From NCBI GenBank assembly GCA_001044195.1, contig LFCU01000064.1, positions 1 to 40,418 of the forward strand: 40,418 bases of DNA, given 5' to 3'. The DNA comes from Candidatus Achromatium palustre. GTDB taxonomy: Bacteria > Pseudomonadota > Gammaproteobacteria > Chromatiales > Chromatiaceae. The stretch's first letter is position 1, and each line of letters starts with the position of its first letter. Position numbers and translations under genes: made by a program. The notes beneath the pieces were generated by a model. It did no database searches and was not told the DNA's origin. It worked only from the letters and a program-made list of their open reading frames with translations. Below are positions 1 through 8,606 of this stretch, one piece after another.

Positions 1-1
1 A

Positions 2-619
2 CTTCCAACCCTAATTGATATTCCAGCCAATGGCAATGAAACTTTATTGCCATTGTTCACAAAAATCCCTAAATACGGCTTCTTCTACTATACAATCCCA
101 AAACAGGACCCTTTAGTATATTTAGTCTGCCAAGCGGATTTAAGTAATGAATGGCTCCCTGGCCGCATGAATATTCACATTGGTGGACGTTTTGTTGGCA
201 ATACCATTTTAGATGAAAAACAAGCTGGACAAGAACTCTTGATCAATCTAGGTTCAGTGCAGGATGTCAAGATTAAACGCGAAAAATACCTGGATGAAGT
301 ATCAAAACGGATGTTTAAAGGAATGCTAGATCGTTCTAACGCTTTGCGTAAAGTGGAAATTCGGATCGTTATTGAAAATCTAAAAGAGCAAGAAATTCAA
401 ATAAAAATTCTGGATGCAATTCCAGTTTCTAGCACTGATACTATCCAAATCAAGGATGTTACTATGACCCCAGAACCAACGCTCAAAGATTGGCAATCGC
501 AACAAGGTGTTATGCAATGGGATTTAAATATAGCAGCTAAATCCGTTATAGAAATTCGGATGCAATTTATTGTAAAATATCCTAGAAATTGTCAAATAGC
601 TCATTTAAATATCGATTAA
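2..619 (+). CDS. MuiA-like DUF4139 protein, 3' part
   Basis: This is the C-terminal part of a mucoidy-inhibitor A family protein (DUF4139). The reading frame is open from base 2, so the gene begins left of the window, and an internal TTG at 47 is not a convincing start. The pattern resembles the DUF4139 beta-rich domain: a short I-P-A-N-G stretch, then aromatic residues followed by IPKQDPLVYL, then a GG..VG.. segment and a C-terminal strand ending in a V-KYP motif. The family is poorly understood. It was named from an effect on mucoid (capsule) phenotype in enterobacteria, which would suit the polysaccharide locus that follows, but no direct link is shown. A rho-independent terminator lies about 150 bases downstream, so it is probably transcribed separately. 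The family call is moderately sure; the function is unknown. Confidence 0.7.
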   Translation, partial: LPTLIDIPANGNETLLPLFTKIPKYGFFYYTIPKQDPLVYLVCQADLSNEWLPGRMNIHIGGRFVGNTILDEKQAGQELLINLGSVQDVKIKREKYLDEVSKRMFKGMLDRSNALRKVEIRIVIENLKEQEIQIKILDAIPVSSTDTIQIKDVTMTPEPTLKDWQSQQGVMQWDLNIAAKSVIEIRMQFIVKYPRNCQIAHLNID

Positions 620-771
620 TCGTAAATTCTCAATAACATAAGGCATCTGGTACCGAAGTTTTGATATTTATATATCGCTAAAGGCTTTTTTAAACATAAC
701 GCTGTAGCGTAATGGGGCTACTTCTATTATTGTCTTAACCTATTTAGTAGAATTATCCACAACCTTCTTTT

Positions 772-797
772 AGGGGACTGAACCAGTCCCTTTTATT
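772..797 (+). terminator. Rho-independent terminator-like hairpin
   Basis: GGGACTG (774-780) pairs perfectly with CAGTCCC (784-790) across a three-base AAC loop. The stem can extend by A-T and G-T pairs to 772/792, and TTTTATTT follows. It would end transcription from the MuiA-like gene. The same CAGTCC core recurs in hairpins near 31190 and 39250. Confidence 0.6.
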
Positions 798-916
798 TGT
801 GTTATATTCATAGAAAATTTCTATTATATTAAATGATTTAATAGGTATGTTAAATTGTAAGTAAATTGCAATCTTTATCTAAAAAGTGTAGTATAATAAA
901 ATATTTAAGTCAAGAC

Positions 917-932
917 ATTAGACTGAATCAGT
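917..932. repeat. Short dispersed repeat, 16 bases
   Basis: The 16 bases ATTAGACTGAATCAGT recur exactly, in reverse orientation, at 39169-39184 inside the REP-like cluster upstream of the histidine methyltransferase. It contains a near-perfect ACTGA/TCAGT palindrome. Confidence 0.5.
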
Positions 933-988
933 ACCAATGTTTTTTAACATCAAGAAATAGGTTTAAAAAATCCAAAAAAAAAAATTGC

Positions 989-1018
989 TTGACTCTTTAA
1001 CAAAGCTTATAGTATATT
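989..1018 (+). promoter_or_regulatory. Candidate sigma70 promoter
   Basis: TTGACT (989-994) and TATATT (1013-1018) are separated by 18 bases. An A-rich tract (973-984) upstream could act as an UP element. Transcription would begin near 1025 and run straight into the hairpin at 1030-1075. It could serve the decayed nuclease remnant or act as a distant promoter for manB at 1676. This is a visual match only. Confidence 0.35.
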
Positions 1019-1029
1019 TAAACCCTACT

Positions 1030-1075
1030 CAAAATTCTCTCTGAAGCTCTTTGGCCATAAGGGCTGAGAATTTGG
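1030..1075 (+). other. Strong two-part stem-loop in transcribed leader
   Basis: CAAAATTCTC (1030-1039) pairs with GAGAATTTGG (1066-1075) with one mismatch. Inside it, AGCTCTT (1045-1051) pairs with AAGGGCT (1059-1065) with one G-U pair, around a seven-base loop. About 16 pairs form with one five-base bulge. No T-run follows, so it is not a terminator. It matches no riboswitch class I know. The rest of the 620-1245 gap holds no recognisable gene. Confidence 0.4.
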
Positions 1076-1245
1076 CTACTAATAACTTTCTGTTACTAGA
1101 TCAAGACATACATTGTTTTATGTTAGATAAAATCGGGAAGTTATTGTTGGTAAAGTACTGAATAACAACTTTAAGTGCTTATAAAAATTTTATAGGCATG
1201 GCGGTAGCGTGTCTAATAACAAATTATTTCAAATAAAGGAATTTC

Positions 1246-1620
1246 ATAATTGTTACAAGATACTGAATGTAGATGGCAACGAAGATGATAAATTACATGA
1301 CATCTTTGAACTGCATTACTAGAATTAAACAAATTCAACAAAAATAATCAACAATTAACCAATTCCCTTAATTGATGGACAGCTTTTTTTTAAGTCGAGC
1401 ACATCAGTTAGATAAAAAATACTTACCCAAAGCCCTGGTAGATGACCCCGCAATCAGCAAAGCCGTTTGCGGCACTTGATAGAATGTTTAACGCAAAGAC
1501 ATTCACCAAAATCAACATCAAACAGTGGTGTTAGCACACCAGCAAGGCATGTCGATTGACATGATTGCTAATATTACATTGTTATCCTCACATGAAGTAA
1601 AAACTATACTAGATAATTAG
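1246..1620 (+). pseudogene. Decayed Rpn/PD-(D/E)XK transposase-nuclease remnant
   Basis: Three reading frames in succession give pieces of the C-terminal half of an Rpn-family (recombination-promoting nuclease/putative transposase) protein. The first reads DGNEDDKLHDIFELHY and then stops. The second reads HQLDKKYLPKALVDDPAISK and stops. The third ends with IDMIANITLLSSHEVKTILDN before TAG at 1618-1620. The ELHY, KAL..DPAI and final helix-turn-helix-like segments are typical of this family. The last piece resembles the end of the intact Rpn gene at 7521-8285. No start or catalytic N-terminal half remains. It is a relic beside the polysaccharide locus, probably left by past gene mobility. Confidence 0.6.
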
Positions 1621-1675
1621 AATAGATATAGTTAGAATAGATGATAATTTTAAAAGGGATTAAGAGATTAATACT

Positions 1676-3052
1676 ATGACAAAGAGTATCTTCCGTGAGT
1701 ATGATATTAGAGGAATCTTTGCAAAAGAATTAAATGAACCAAATGTAAAAAAAATAGGTTACTTTTTTGCTCTTGAGGTTAAAGAGAAATTTCCTGATGC
1801 AAAATATATATCTTTAGGATATGATGCAAGAACTCACTCTCCACAATTAAAAGCATGGTTAAGCTCTGGTATTAATAAAGCAGGAATTGAAGTTCTTGAT
1901 ATGGGATTGGTTGCTACTCCAGTTAATTATCTATCAAACTATATTTTAAATAAAACTTCAAGAGGTGATGTAAAAGTAAAAGCCTCTATTATGATAACTG
2001 GTTCTCATAATCCACCTGCATACAATGGATTTAAAATAACTTTTGATAAACAACCATTCTTTGGCGAAGATATTTACTCTTTAGGTAAAAAAGTACTAAA
2101 TTCTGATCTTCAAATTGAAGACAATGAAACAACTATATTAACTGATACTAAAAAAGCTTATGTTGATTATTTGATAAAAGAATTTTCTCATTTAAATCTA
2201 AAAAATAAATCATTTATCTTTGATTGTGGAAATGGAGTAGCTGGTTCAGTTTTAAGAGATATCTTAGAAGGTTTGAATCTAAACTTTAAAATCATGTATG
2301 AAGAGCCAGATGGAACATTTCCTAATCACCATCCTGATCCTTCAGAAGTTGAAACTTTAGAAGATCTTAAAAAAGAGCTTGCAACAGGAAAGTATGATTT
2401 AGGATTTGCCTATGATGGTGATGCCGATAGAATTGCGATATTATCTACAAAATATAACTTCAAAGGTGATGTATTAGCAATATTCTTTGCTAGATTCATA
2501 GATAATCCAACCGTTATTGGTGAAGTAAAATGCTCACAAAGCATGTACGATACCATAAACACTTATGGAAAAGCTATTATGTATAAAACAGGACATAGTA
2601 ATCTAAAAGCAAAGATCAAAGAAACAAACGCTAGCTTTGCTGCTGAACTGTCTGGCCATATATTTTTTAATGATAGGTATTATGGATATGATGATGCTAT
2701 CTATTCAACGTTTAGAGCATTAGAGCTGGTATCAAATGGATTTAATTATGATGCTGAATATGAAAAACTACCAAAACTATTTTTAACAGATGAAATAAAT
2801 ATCAATACCACCGAAGATAGAAAATTTCAAATTATAGATGAACTAAAATCTAAGCTTAAAAGTCCACCCAAAGATTTTCCGATTATCAAAGATATTATTA
2901 CAGTAGATGGTGTAAGAGTTGTATTTGAAAACGGATGGGGATTAATTAGAGCAAGTAATACTACACCAAAATTGGTAACTAGATTTGAAGCAAAAGATGA
3001 AAAAATGGCTTTGATGTATCAAAACAAATTGTTGGAATTAATGAATGAGTAG
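1676..3052 (+). CDS. manB: Phosphomannomutase/phosphoglucomutase
   Basis: This enzyme converts mannose-6-phosphate to mannose-1-phosphate in the cytoplasm, feeding ManC. At 458 residues it has the usual length for the alpha-D-phosphohexomutase superfamily. It starts FREYDIRGIF. The phosphoserine loop TGSHNP is at 108-113 (catalytic Ser110), the metal site DGDADR at 247-252, the sugar-specificity loop AELSGH at 322-327, and a C-terminal phosphate-binding RASNTTPKLV segment near 430. Nearly every arginine codon is AGA or AGG, unlike manC 900 bases downstream, and the protein reads like Campylobacterota homologues. I infer horizontal acquisition. It lies between an Rpn relic and a nuclease-like gene, separate from manC-fcl-gmd. 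Dual phosphoglucomutase activity is possible. Confidence 0.9.
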   Translation: MTKSIFREYDIRGIFAKELNEPNVKKIGYFFALEVKEKFPDAKYISLGYDARTHSPQLKAWLSSGINKAGIEVLDMGLVATPVNYLSNYILNKTSRGDVKVKASIMITGSHNPPAYNGFKITFDKQPFFGEDIYSLGKKVLNSDLQIEDNETTILTDTKKAYVDYLIKEFSHLNLKNKSFIFDCGNGVAGSVLRDILEGLNLNFKIMYEEPDGTFPNHHPDPSEVETLEDLKKELATGKYDLGFAYDGDADRIAILSTKYNFKGDVLAIFFARFIDNPTVIGEVKCSQSMYDTINTYGKAIMYKTGHSNLKAKIKETNASFAAELSGHIFFNDRYYGYDDAIYSTFRALELVSNGFNYDAEYEKLPKLFLTDEININTTEDRKFQIIDELKSKLKSPPKDFPIIKDIITVDGVRVVFENGWGLIRASNTTPKLVTRFEAKDEKMALMYQNKLLELMNE

Positions 3053-3126
3053 ATTGATATCAACTGAACAATCTAAAATAGGGTAGTGCCCTAAAGGTTA
3101 TTGGTTTTTGAGATATGACGCTTGGT

Positions 3127-3150
3127 GGTTAGAGAGTTTTACCACTAACC
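3127..3150 (+). terminator. Possible weak terminator hairpin after manB
   Basis: GGTTAG (3127-3132) pairs with CTAACC (3145-3150), followed by only three T residues. A competing GTGGT/ACCAC pairing overlaps it. It could end the manB transcript, but the short T-run makes this uncertain. Confidence 0.25.
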
Positions 3151-3166
3151 TTTGTAGCACTACTCT

Positions 3167-3862
3167 ATGATTAGTAAAGAATCAAGTCAAGAATCGATAA
3201 AAATTCCATGTTATTCATTCAGTCAAATAACATTAGCGGATTTGCGTTCAATTGTTAAGATAAACTTAAGGTTGGATAATAGTAAGTTTGATACATGGTT
3301 TAATCGTGCAAATACCACATTAAACGATTCAGATGTTACTTTTTTAGAAAATTTGATTAATAAACATGCGTTTGCAATTGAAACTTACAAAGAAGAAACT
3401 TTAAAAATCAAGTTTATTTCTCCGATATTGAATCGAGTGGAGTTCAGCAATTTTGATAAAGAAATTTGTGATTTTTACGATGAACCATTGCTATATAAAC
3501 ATAAAAATTTTATTTTAACTGGAAATGTTGATTTTATGGTGGCAAAAGGGTATTTTTATTCAGAAATACCTTATTTTTTCATTCAGGAATTTAAGCCATC
3601 AACAACTGCAAAAAATCCGCAGCCACAACTACTTGCTGAATTAGTTGCCGCAATTGAATTAGCGCAATATACCCAAATTAAAGGGGCTTTTATCATTGGT
3701 GTCCTTTGGTATTTTGTTATCCTAGAAAAAGTAGGGAATGATGAATACCAATACTTTATTAGCAAAAGCCACGATAGTACTGATTTAGAAAAATTGCAAG
3801 GTATTTATAAAAATTTACTCAATGTTAAACAAGAAATTTTTGATTTGCTGAGTGATGAATGA
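3167..3862 (+). CDS. PD-(D/E)XK-like nuclease family protein (paralogue A)
   Basis: I do not know a named function for this 231-residue protein. Residues 81-175 hold the pattern of a restriction-endonuclease fold: FISPILNR (83-90), Asp122 in GNVDF, and E141-F-K143 in IQEFK, followed by a conserved PQPQLLAELVAAIEL helix. It is clearly related to the 245-residue protein at 9567-10304, sharing FISPILNR, DFY, PYFFIQEFK, PQLLAEL, KGAFIIG and IYKNLL. No partner gene or methylase adjoins it and no ribosome site is obvious before the ATG. It may be a solitary nuclease-fold protein of the kind common in large gammaproteobacterial and cyanobacterial genomes. The fold is inferred from motifs; activity is unproven. 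Confidence 0.6.
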   Translation: MISKESSQESIKIPCYSFSQITLADLRSIVKINLRLDNSKFDTWFNRANTTLNDSDVTFLENLINKHAFAIETYKEETLKIKFISPILNRVEFSNFDKEICDFYDEPLLYKHKNFILTGNVDFMVAKGYFYSEIPYFFIQEFKPSTTAKNPQPQLLAELVAAIELAQYTQIKGAFIIGVLWYFVILEKVGNDEYQYFISKSHDSTDLEKLQGIYKNLLNVKQEIFDLLSDE

Positions 3863-3967
3863 AGCGCATGTGGTAGTGAACTGAGAGATAATAGATGGAA
3901 TAAGATTATCAATTGCCGAATTGTTAAAACAACGCTATTTAATCAGTTAAAGGAATATAGCAAAAAC

Positions 3968-5419
3968 ATGTTCAACATTACACCCGTCATATTATGCGGT
4001 GGCTCTGGTACCCGTTTATGGCCATTATCTCGCACAGGATTTCCTAAACAATTTCTCTGCTTAACTGCTTCGCAAAGTCTTTTTCAGCAAGCTACCCAAC
4101 GTTTAGTAAATTTAAGCAATGCCAACATCCAAGTTACAGCTCCTACCATAGTTACTGGTGAAGATCATCGTTTTTTAGCCTTTGAACAATTACGCGAAAT
4201 AAATATCGAACTAGGGTCTGCCTTGCTAGAACCGGTTGGTCGTAACACAGCACCAGCCTTAACCCTAGCTGCATTAGCTGCACTTGAATCTGGAAATGAT
4301 CCGATTTTGATTGTTACTCCTGCGGATCAGACTATCGCTAATCCAACTGCCTTTACCATATCTATGCAACAGGCTATTCCAGAAGCTGCAACTGGAACAA
4401 TAGTTATTTTGGGTATTACGCCAGATCGACCAGAAACGGGCTATGGTTATATTCAAACTGCTAAAGTAGATCCAAATAAAAACGAAGTAATTACTGTCAA
4501 GCGTTTTGTAGAAAAACCTAATGTTGCAACTGCCCAAACCTATTTAGACGAAGGTGGCTATTACTGGAATGCAGGCATGTTTGTGCTTAAAGCTTCTGTT
4601 TGGATACAAACCCTCGGCCAATTTCGTCCCGATATTTTAAAAGCTACTCGCACAGCTTGGGAACAAAGCAAGACAGATGGTCAATTTATTCGTCCAGGTA
4701 AAAACGAATTCAGTTCAATTCCTGCCGAATCAATCGATTATGCAGTAATGGAGAAATGTCCATATAGTAATTTTCCAATCAAGATGGTACCACTCGCTGC
4801 TGGTTGGAATGATTTAGGTGCTTGGGATGCGGTGTGGAATGTAAGCCTTAAAGATGAAAATGGTAACGTTTATCACGGCGATGTGCTTACTCACAATAGC
4901 CACAATACTTTAGTACAGGCCACCAGCCGCTTGGTAAGCCTAGTTGGAGTTAAAGATTTAATTGTCATTGAAACTCCAGATGCAGTTTTGGTTGCTGATA
5001 AAACACACAGCCAAGATGTAAAACATATCGTCCATACACTGAATCAGCAGCAAAGAGAAGAACACACTCTGCACCGTAAAGTACATCGTCCTTGGGGGTG
5101 GTACGATAGTATTGATGAAGGAAAACGGTTTAAAGTTAAACGCATTCAAGTTAAACCCAAAGCTAGTCTGAGCCTACAAAAACATTACCACCGTGCTGAA
5201 CACTGGGTAGTAGTTAAGGGTACTGCTGAAATTATTTGTGATGATAAAACCATTTTGCTTACCGAAAACCAATCTACCTATATACCACTTGGTGGCATAC
5301 ATCGCTTAACCAATCCAGGTACTATTCCACTAGAGATTATTGAAATCCAATCTGGAAGCTATCTAGGTGAAGACGATATAGTAAGATTTAAAGATAACTA
5401 TGGAAGAGACGATAAGTGA
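3968..5419 (+). CDS. manC: Mannose-1-phosphate guanylyltransferase/mannose-6-phosphate isomerase
   Basis: This is a bifunctional type II phosphomannose isomerase/GDP-mannose pyrophosphorylase. It makes GDP-mannose from mannose-1-phosphate and GTP and can interconvert fructose-6-P and mannose-6-P. The nucleotidyltransferase signature [12 protein letters not shown] is at 11-22, and FVEKP is at 180-184 followed by [10 protein letters not shown]-terminal cupin domain carries the isomerase site ([15 protein letters not shown] and a downstream GGIHRL histidine). The 483-residue length is typical. It overlaps the GTG start of fcl by four bases, so translation of manC, fcl and gmd is probably coupled. 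Arginine codons are mainly CGT/CGC, unlike manB. A possible ribosome site, AAAGGA, lies 12 bases before the ATG, which is rather far. Confidence 0.93.
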   Translation: MFNITPVILCGGSGTRLWPLSRTGFPKQFLCLTASQSLFQQATQRLVNLSNANIQVTAPTIVTGEDHRFLAFEQLREINIELGSALLEPVGRNTAPALTLAALAALESGNDPILIVTPADQTIANPTAFTISMQQAIPEAATGTIVILGITPDRPETGYGYIQTAKVDPNKNEVITVKRFVEKPNVATAQTYLDEGGYYWNAGMFVLKASVWIQTLGQFRPDILKATRTAWEQSKTDGQFIRPGKNEFSSIPAESIDYAVMEKCPYSNFPIKMVPLAAGWNDLGAWDAVWNVSLKDENGNVYHGDVLTHNSHNTLVQATSRLVSLVGVKDLIVIETPDAVLVADKTHSQDVKHIVHTLNQQQREEHTLHRKVHRPWGWYDSIDEGKRFKVKRIQVKPKASLSLQKHYHRAEHWVVVKGTAEIICDDKTILLTENQSTYIPLGGIHRLTNPGTIPLEIIEIQSGSYLGEDDIVRFKDNYGRDDK

Positions 5420-6390
5420 TATCTTCTAAAATATATGTTGCAGGTCACAACGGAATGGTAGGTTCTGCCATAATTCGTACTTTACACCAACAGGGACAGA
5501 CAAACATTATTGTTCGTAGTCGCACTGAATTAGATCTTACTAATCAAACAGCAGTTAATACTTTTTTTGCATCTGAACAACCTAACCAGGTTTATCTGGC
5601 TGCAGCCAAGGTTGGTGGTATTCATGCCAATGACACTTATCCTGCTGAATTTATCTACCAAAATTTAATGATTCAAGCCAACATTATTCATGCAGCTTTC
5701 TGTAATAAGGTAAAAAGATTGTTATTTCTTGGATCTAGCTGTATTTATCCTAGATTAGCTTCCCAACCTATGCGTGAAAATACATTGCTGACTGGTTTGT
5801 TGGAACCTACCAACGAACCCTACGCTATTGCCAAAATCGCTGGTATTAAACTGTGTGAAAGCTATAATCGTCAATATGGTACCAGTCATGGAATTGACTA
5901 TAGAAGTGTTATGCCCACCAATCTTTACGGTCCTGGCGACAACTATCATCCAGAAAATTCCCATGTTATTCCAGCATTAATTCGACGCTTCCATGAAGCC
6001 AAAGTAAACAATAGCTCCATTATCTCTATCTGGGGTACTGGCAAACCCAAACGCGAATTTCTCTATGTGGATGATATGGCCGCTGCTTGTATTCATGTCA
6101 TGAATCTTGATAAAGCGATCTACAACCAGCACACTCAACCCATGCTTAGTCACATCAATGTTGGATGTGGGTACGATATCACCATTAAGGAGCTTGCTGA
6201 AACTATCAGTAAAATTATCGGCTATAACGGAAAGATCACTTTTGACTCTAGTAAGCCAGACGGTACCCCACGCAAACTTATGGATAGTTCTCGTATTAAA
6301 GCATTAGGATGGCAGCCTCAAGTAGATCTCATGACCGGTTTACAATTTGCTTACACAGATTTTTTAAATACATTGCCAAATGACTACTAA
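5416..6390 (+). CDS. fcl: GDP-L-fucose synthase
   Basis: This NADPH-dependent epimerase/reductase turns GDP-4-keto-6-deoxymannose (made by Gmd) into GDP-L-fucose. It is an extended short-chain dehydrogenase. The cofactor motif GHNGMVGSA starts at residue 10, the catalytic serine lies in LGSSCIYP (107-108), and Y136-AIA-K140 is the catalytic pair. The [15 protein letters not shown] and [13 protein letters not shown] stretches are characteristic of Fcl/WcaG. The start is GTG at 5416, overlapping the manC stop in a GTGA. Its own stop overlaps the gmd start by 11 bases. The 324-residue length is normal. Confidence 0.93.
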   Translation: MISSKIYVAGHNGMVGSAIIRTLHQQGQTNIIVRSRTELDLTNQTAVNTFFASEQPNQVYLAAAKVGGIHANDTYPAEFIYQNLMIQANIIHAAFCNKVKRLLFLGSSCIYPRLASQPMRENTLLTGLLEPTNEPYAIAKIAGIKLCESYNRQYGTSHGIDYRSVMPTNLYGPGDNYHPENSHVIPALIRRFHEAKVNNSSIISIWGTGKPKREFLYVDDMAAACIHVMNLDKAIYNQHTQPMLSHINVGCGYDITIKELAETISKIIGYNGKITFDSSKPDGTPRKLMDSSRIKALGWQPQVDLMTGLQFAYTDFLNTLPNDY

Positions 6391-7486
6391 ACAACAAAAA
6401 ATCGCACTCATCACTGGCATTACCGGCCAAGATGGAGCCTATCTTGCCGAATTGTTATTAAACAAAGGCTATATTGTCCACGGCATCAAACGCCGCAGTA
6501 GTCTATTCAACACTGATCGTATTGATCATTTATATCAGGATCGCCACGAAAAAGATGTGCATTTCTTTCTCCATCATGGTGATTTAACTGATAGTTCTAG
6601 CCTAATTCGCATCATCCAACAAACCCAACCGAATGAAATTTACAATCTAGCAGCACAAAGCCATGTTGCTGTGAGTTTTGAAGAACCAGAATATACAGCC
6701 AATTCTGACGCTTTAGGTGCTCTACGTATATTAGAAGCCATTCGTATTCTTGGTCTTGAAACAAAAACCCGATTCTATCAAGCCAGTACCAGCGAATTAT
6801 ATGGCCTAGTCCAAGAAGTCCCGCAAAAAGAAACTACCCCGTTCTATCCACGTAGCCCCTACGCAGTAGCCAAACTTTATGCCTACTGGATTACAGTCAA
6901 TTATCGTGAGGCTTACGGTATATATGCCTGTAATGGTATCTTATTTAACCATGAAGGACCTACACGAGGAGAAACTTTCGTTACTCGTAAAATAACTCGC
7001 GCTCTAGCCCGTATAAAACTTGGTTTACAAGACTGTCTTTACCTTGGAAACCTTGATGCTAAACGTGACTGGGGTCATGCCAAAGATTATGTTGAAATGC
7101 AATGGCTGATGCTACAACAAGATCAACCTGAAGACTTTGTTATTGCTACAGGAATCCAATATAGTGTCCGCGATTTTGTTAATGCTGCTGCTAAAGAACT
7201 AGATATAAAAATCCGCTGGAATGGTAAAGAAATCGATGAAAAGGGTTATTGGCAAACCTCAGACGGCGAAAAATTGATTGTTGCTGTCGATCCACGTTAT
7301 TTTCGTCCCACCGAAGTAGAAACCTTACTCGGTGATCCTACCAAAGCAAAATCTAAATTAGGCTGGATACCCAAAATAACTTTTGATGAACTTGTAGCCG
7401 AGATGGTGCGCGAAGACCTTAAAGCAGCCAAACGAGATGAATTGATCAAGTATCATGGCTACAACACCATGAGTTATCATGAATAA
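6380..7486 (+). CDS. gmd: GDP-mannose 4,6-dehydratase (long form)
   Basis: This enzyme dehydrates GDP-mannose to GDP-4-keto-6-deoxy-D-mannose, the substrate of the neighbouring Fcl. It has the extended SDR fold, with cofactor motif GITGQDG at 13-19, catalytic S136/T137-S-E139 in ASTSELYG, and Y161-AVA-K165. HGIKRRSS and [16 protein letters not shown] are family signatures. The 368-residue length matches the long Gmd class, which has an extra segment near residue 280 that is missing from the 319-residue homologue at 28976-29935. Gene order manC-fcl-gmd with overlapping ends indicates one operon. CGT/CGC arginine codons match manC and fcl. Confidence 0.94.
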   Translation: MTTKQQKIALITGITGQDGAYLAELLLNKGYIVHGIKRRSSLFNTDRIDHLYQDRHEKDVHFFLHHGDLTDSSSLIRIIQQTQPNEIYNLAAQSHVAVSFEEPEYTANSDALGALRILEAIRILGLETKTRFYQASTSELYGLVQEVPQKETTPFYPRSPYAVAKLYAYWITVNYREAYGIYACNGILFNHEGPTRGETFVTRKITRALARIKLGLQDCLYLGNLDAKRDWGHAKDYVEMQWLMLQQDQPEDFVIATGIQYSVRDFVNAAAKELDIKIRWNGKEIDEKGYWQTSDGEKLIVAVDPRYFRPTEVETLLGDPTKAKSKLGWIPKITFDELVAEMVREDLKAAKRDELIKYHGYNTMSYHE

Positions 7487-7520
7487 TTAGAAATTTAGAA
7501 TTTTAAATTGGGCTATTAGA

Positions 7521-8285
7521 ATGAAACAAGTGGCTTCACTCCGTTATGGAGTCATCTTTAAGAAAGCCTTTTCTAAGCCGCATATTTTTAAAGCATTTGT
7601 TAAAGATTTTCTTGATATAGAACTAGATATAGATAAAGTAGAAACGGAAAAAGCTTTTTCTCCGGCAATTGGTTATGTGGATAGTCGTTTTGATTTATTT
7701 GCTGAGGATAAAAAACACCGCACTATCGTGGACATACAGCATGTACGCAATACAGATCACTATCACCGTTTTTTGCATTATCACTGTGCCGCTTTGTTAG
7801 AACAAGTAGTTAACTCCAAAGATTATCGTCCTCAATTAAAAGTATTTACTATTGTGGTGCTGACTTCAGGGGATAGACATAAAGTTGACATGGCTAAGAT
7901 CAATTTTGACCCGCAAGATCGACATGGACGGTTCTTGAAAGAAATTCCCCACAAATTGCTATATCTATGTCCTAAATATGTAACCGCTGAAACACCAGAA
8001 CCTTATCGAGAATGGTTACTGGCAATTCAAGACAGTTTGGATGAATCCGTTGATGAAAAAATTTATCAAAAACAGGAAATTCAGGATATTTTTGATTTAA
8101 TTCAGAAGGATCAAACCACACCGCAAGAATATGCTCGCATGAAAGATGAATATGCCACTGAATTACTAATTAATGAAAGCAAAAAAGAAGTGGCTATAAA
8201 AATGTATGCAAAGGGTTTTGAATTAACTTTAATTGCAGAGCTTACTGAACTTTCGTTAGATGAATTAGAAACAATTTTAAGTTAA
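7521..8285 (+). CDS. Rpn-family PD-(D/E)XK nuclease/putative transposase
   Basis: This 254-residue protein belongs to the Rpn (recombination-promoting nuclease) family, formerly called PD-(D/E)XK transposases. The N-terminus SLRYGVIFKKAF fits the family's opening motif. Catalytic candidates are Asp58 in DSRFDLFAED and D71-I-Q73 in IVDIQH; the glutamine form of the third residue is usual in this family. A small helical C-terminal segment (ELTLIAELTELSLDELETIL) resembles a helix-turn-helix. Relatives of Rpn cleave DNA and can act in defence or recombination, but the role here is unknown. The stop codon lies at the start of a 290-base foldback element. It appears intact, unlike the relic at 1246-1620. 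Confidence 0.75.
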   Translation: MKQVASLRYGVIFKKAFSKPHIFKAFVKDFLDIELDIDKVETEKAFSPAIGYVDSRFDLFAEDKKHRTIVDIQHVRNTDHYHRFLHYHCAALLEQVVNSKDYRPQLKVFTIVVLTSGDRHKVDMAKINFDPQDRHGRFLKEIPHKLLYLCPKYVTAETPEPYREWLLAIQDSLDESVDEKIYQKQEIQDIFDLIQKDQTTPQEYARMKDEYATELLINESKKEVAIKMYAKGFELTLIAELTELSLDELETILS

Positions 8286-8572
8286 GGATTAAGGATTTTT
8301 TAACTTGTGCATTTCCATATAACGTATTGGAATTACAAGATAATTTCTGTTTAGTAGACGTTTATCAAAAACAATTTTCATCGTTATTTGAGTAGTTATT
8401 CAATCTATAGGATAGCAAAAGAAACCATAATATGATGCTTTTTTATCATCCATCCTAATAGATTTGGGCATTTGAAAATCGTTTTTGATTACTTGCTATG
8501 AATCAAAAATTATCATTAAATTTTCATATGTTATTGGTAAATGCACAAATTAAAAAATCCTAAATCCTAAGC
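8283..8572. mobile_element. 290-base foldback (MITE-like) element
   Basis: The gap between two nuclease genes is one long imperfect inverted repeat. The left end (from 8283) reads TTAAGGATTAAGGATTTTTT. The right end, read in reverse complement from 8572, reads TTAGGATTTAGGATTTTTTA. Matching continues inward through TTGTGCATTT, GATAATTT, ATCAAAAAC, ATTTTCA and ATCTAT/AGGAT to a centre near 8430. No ORF is present. This architecture fits a non-autonomous foldback element. It touches the stop codon of the Rpn gene and ends 35 bases before the next start. Confidence 0.65.
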
Positions 8573-8606
8573 TTGAACGTAAAATCAAATTGGAAGAAGG
8601 ATTTTT

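Noticed and set aside
1045-1075. TPP riboswitch-like GGGCTGAGA
   Set aside because: The bases GGGCTGAGA resemble part of the thi-box, but the rest of the conserved core is absent and no thiamine gene follows.
620-1245. tRNA or rRNA gene in the early gap
   Set aside because: No cloverleaf with a T-loop GGTTC motif or rRNA-like sequence could be found; only the hairpins described.
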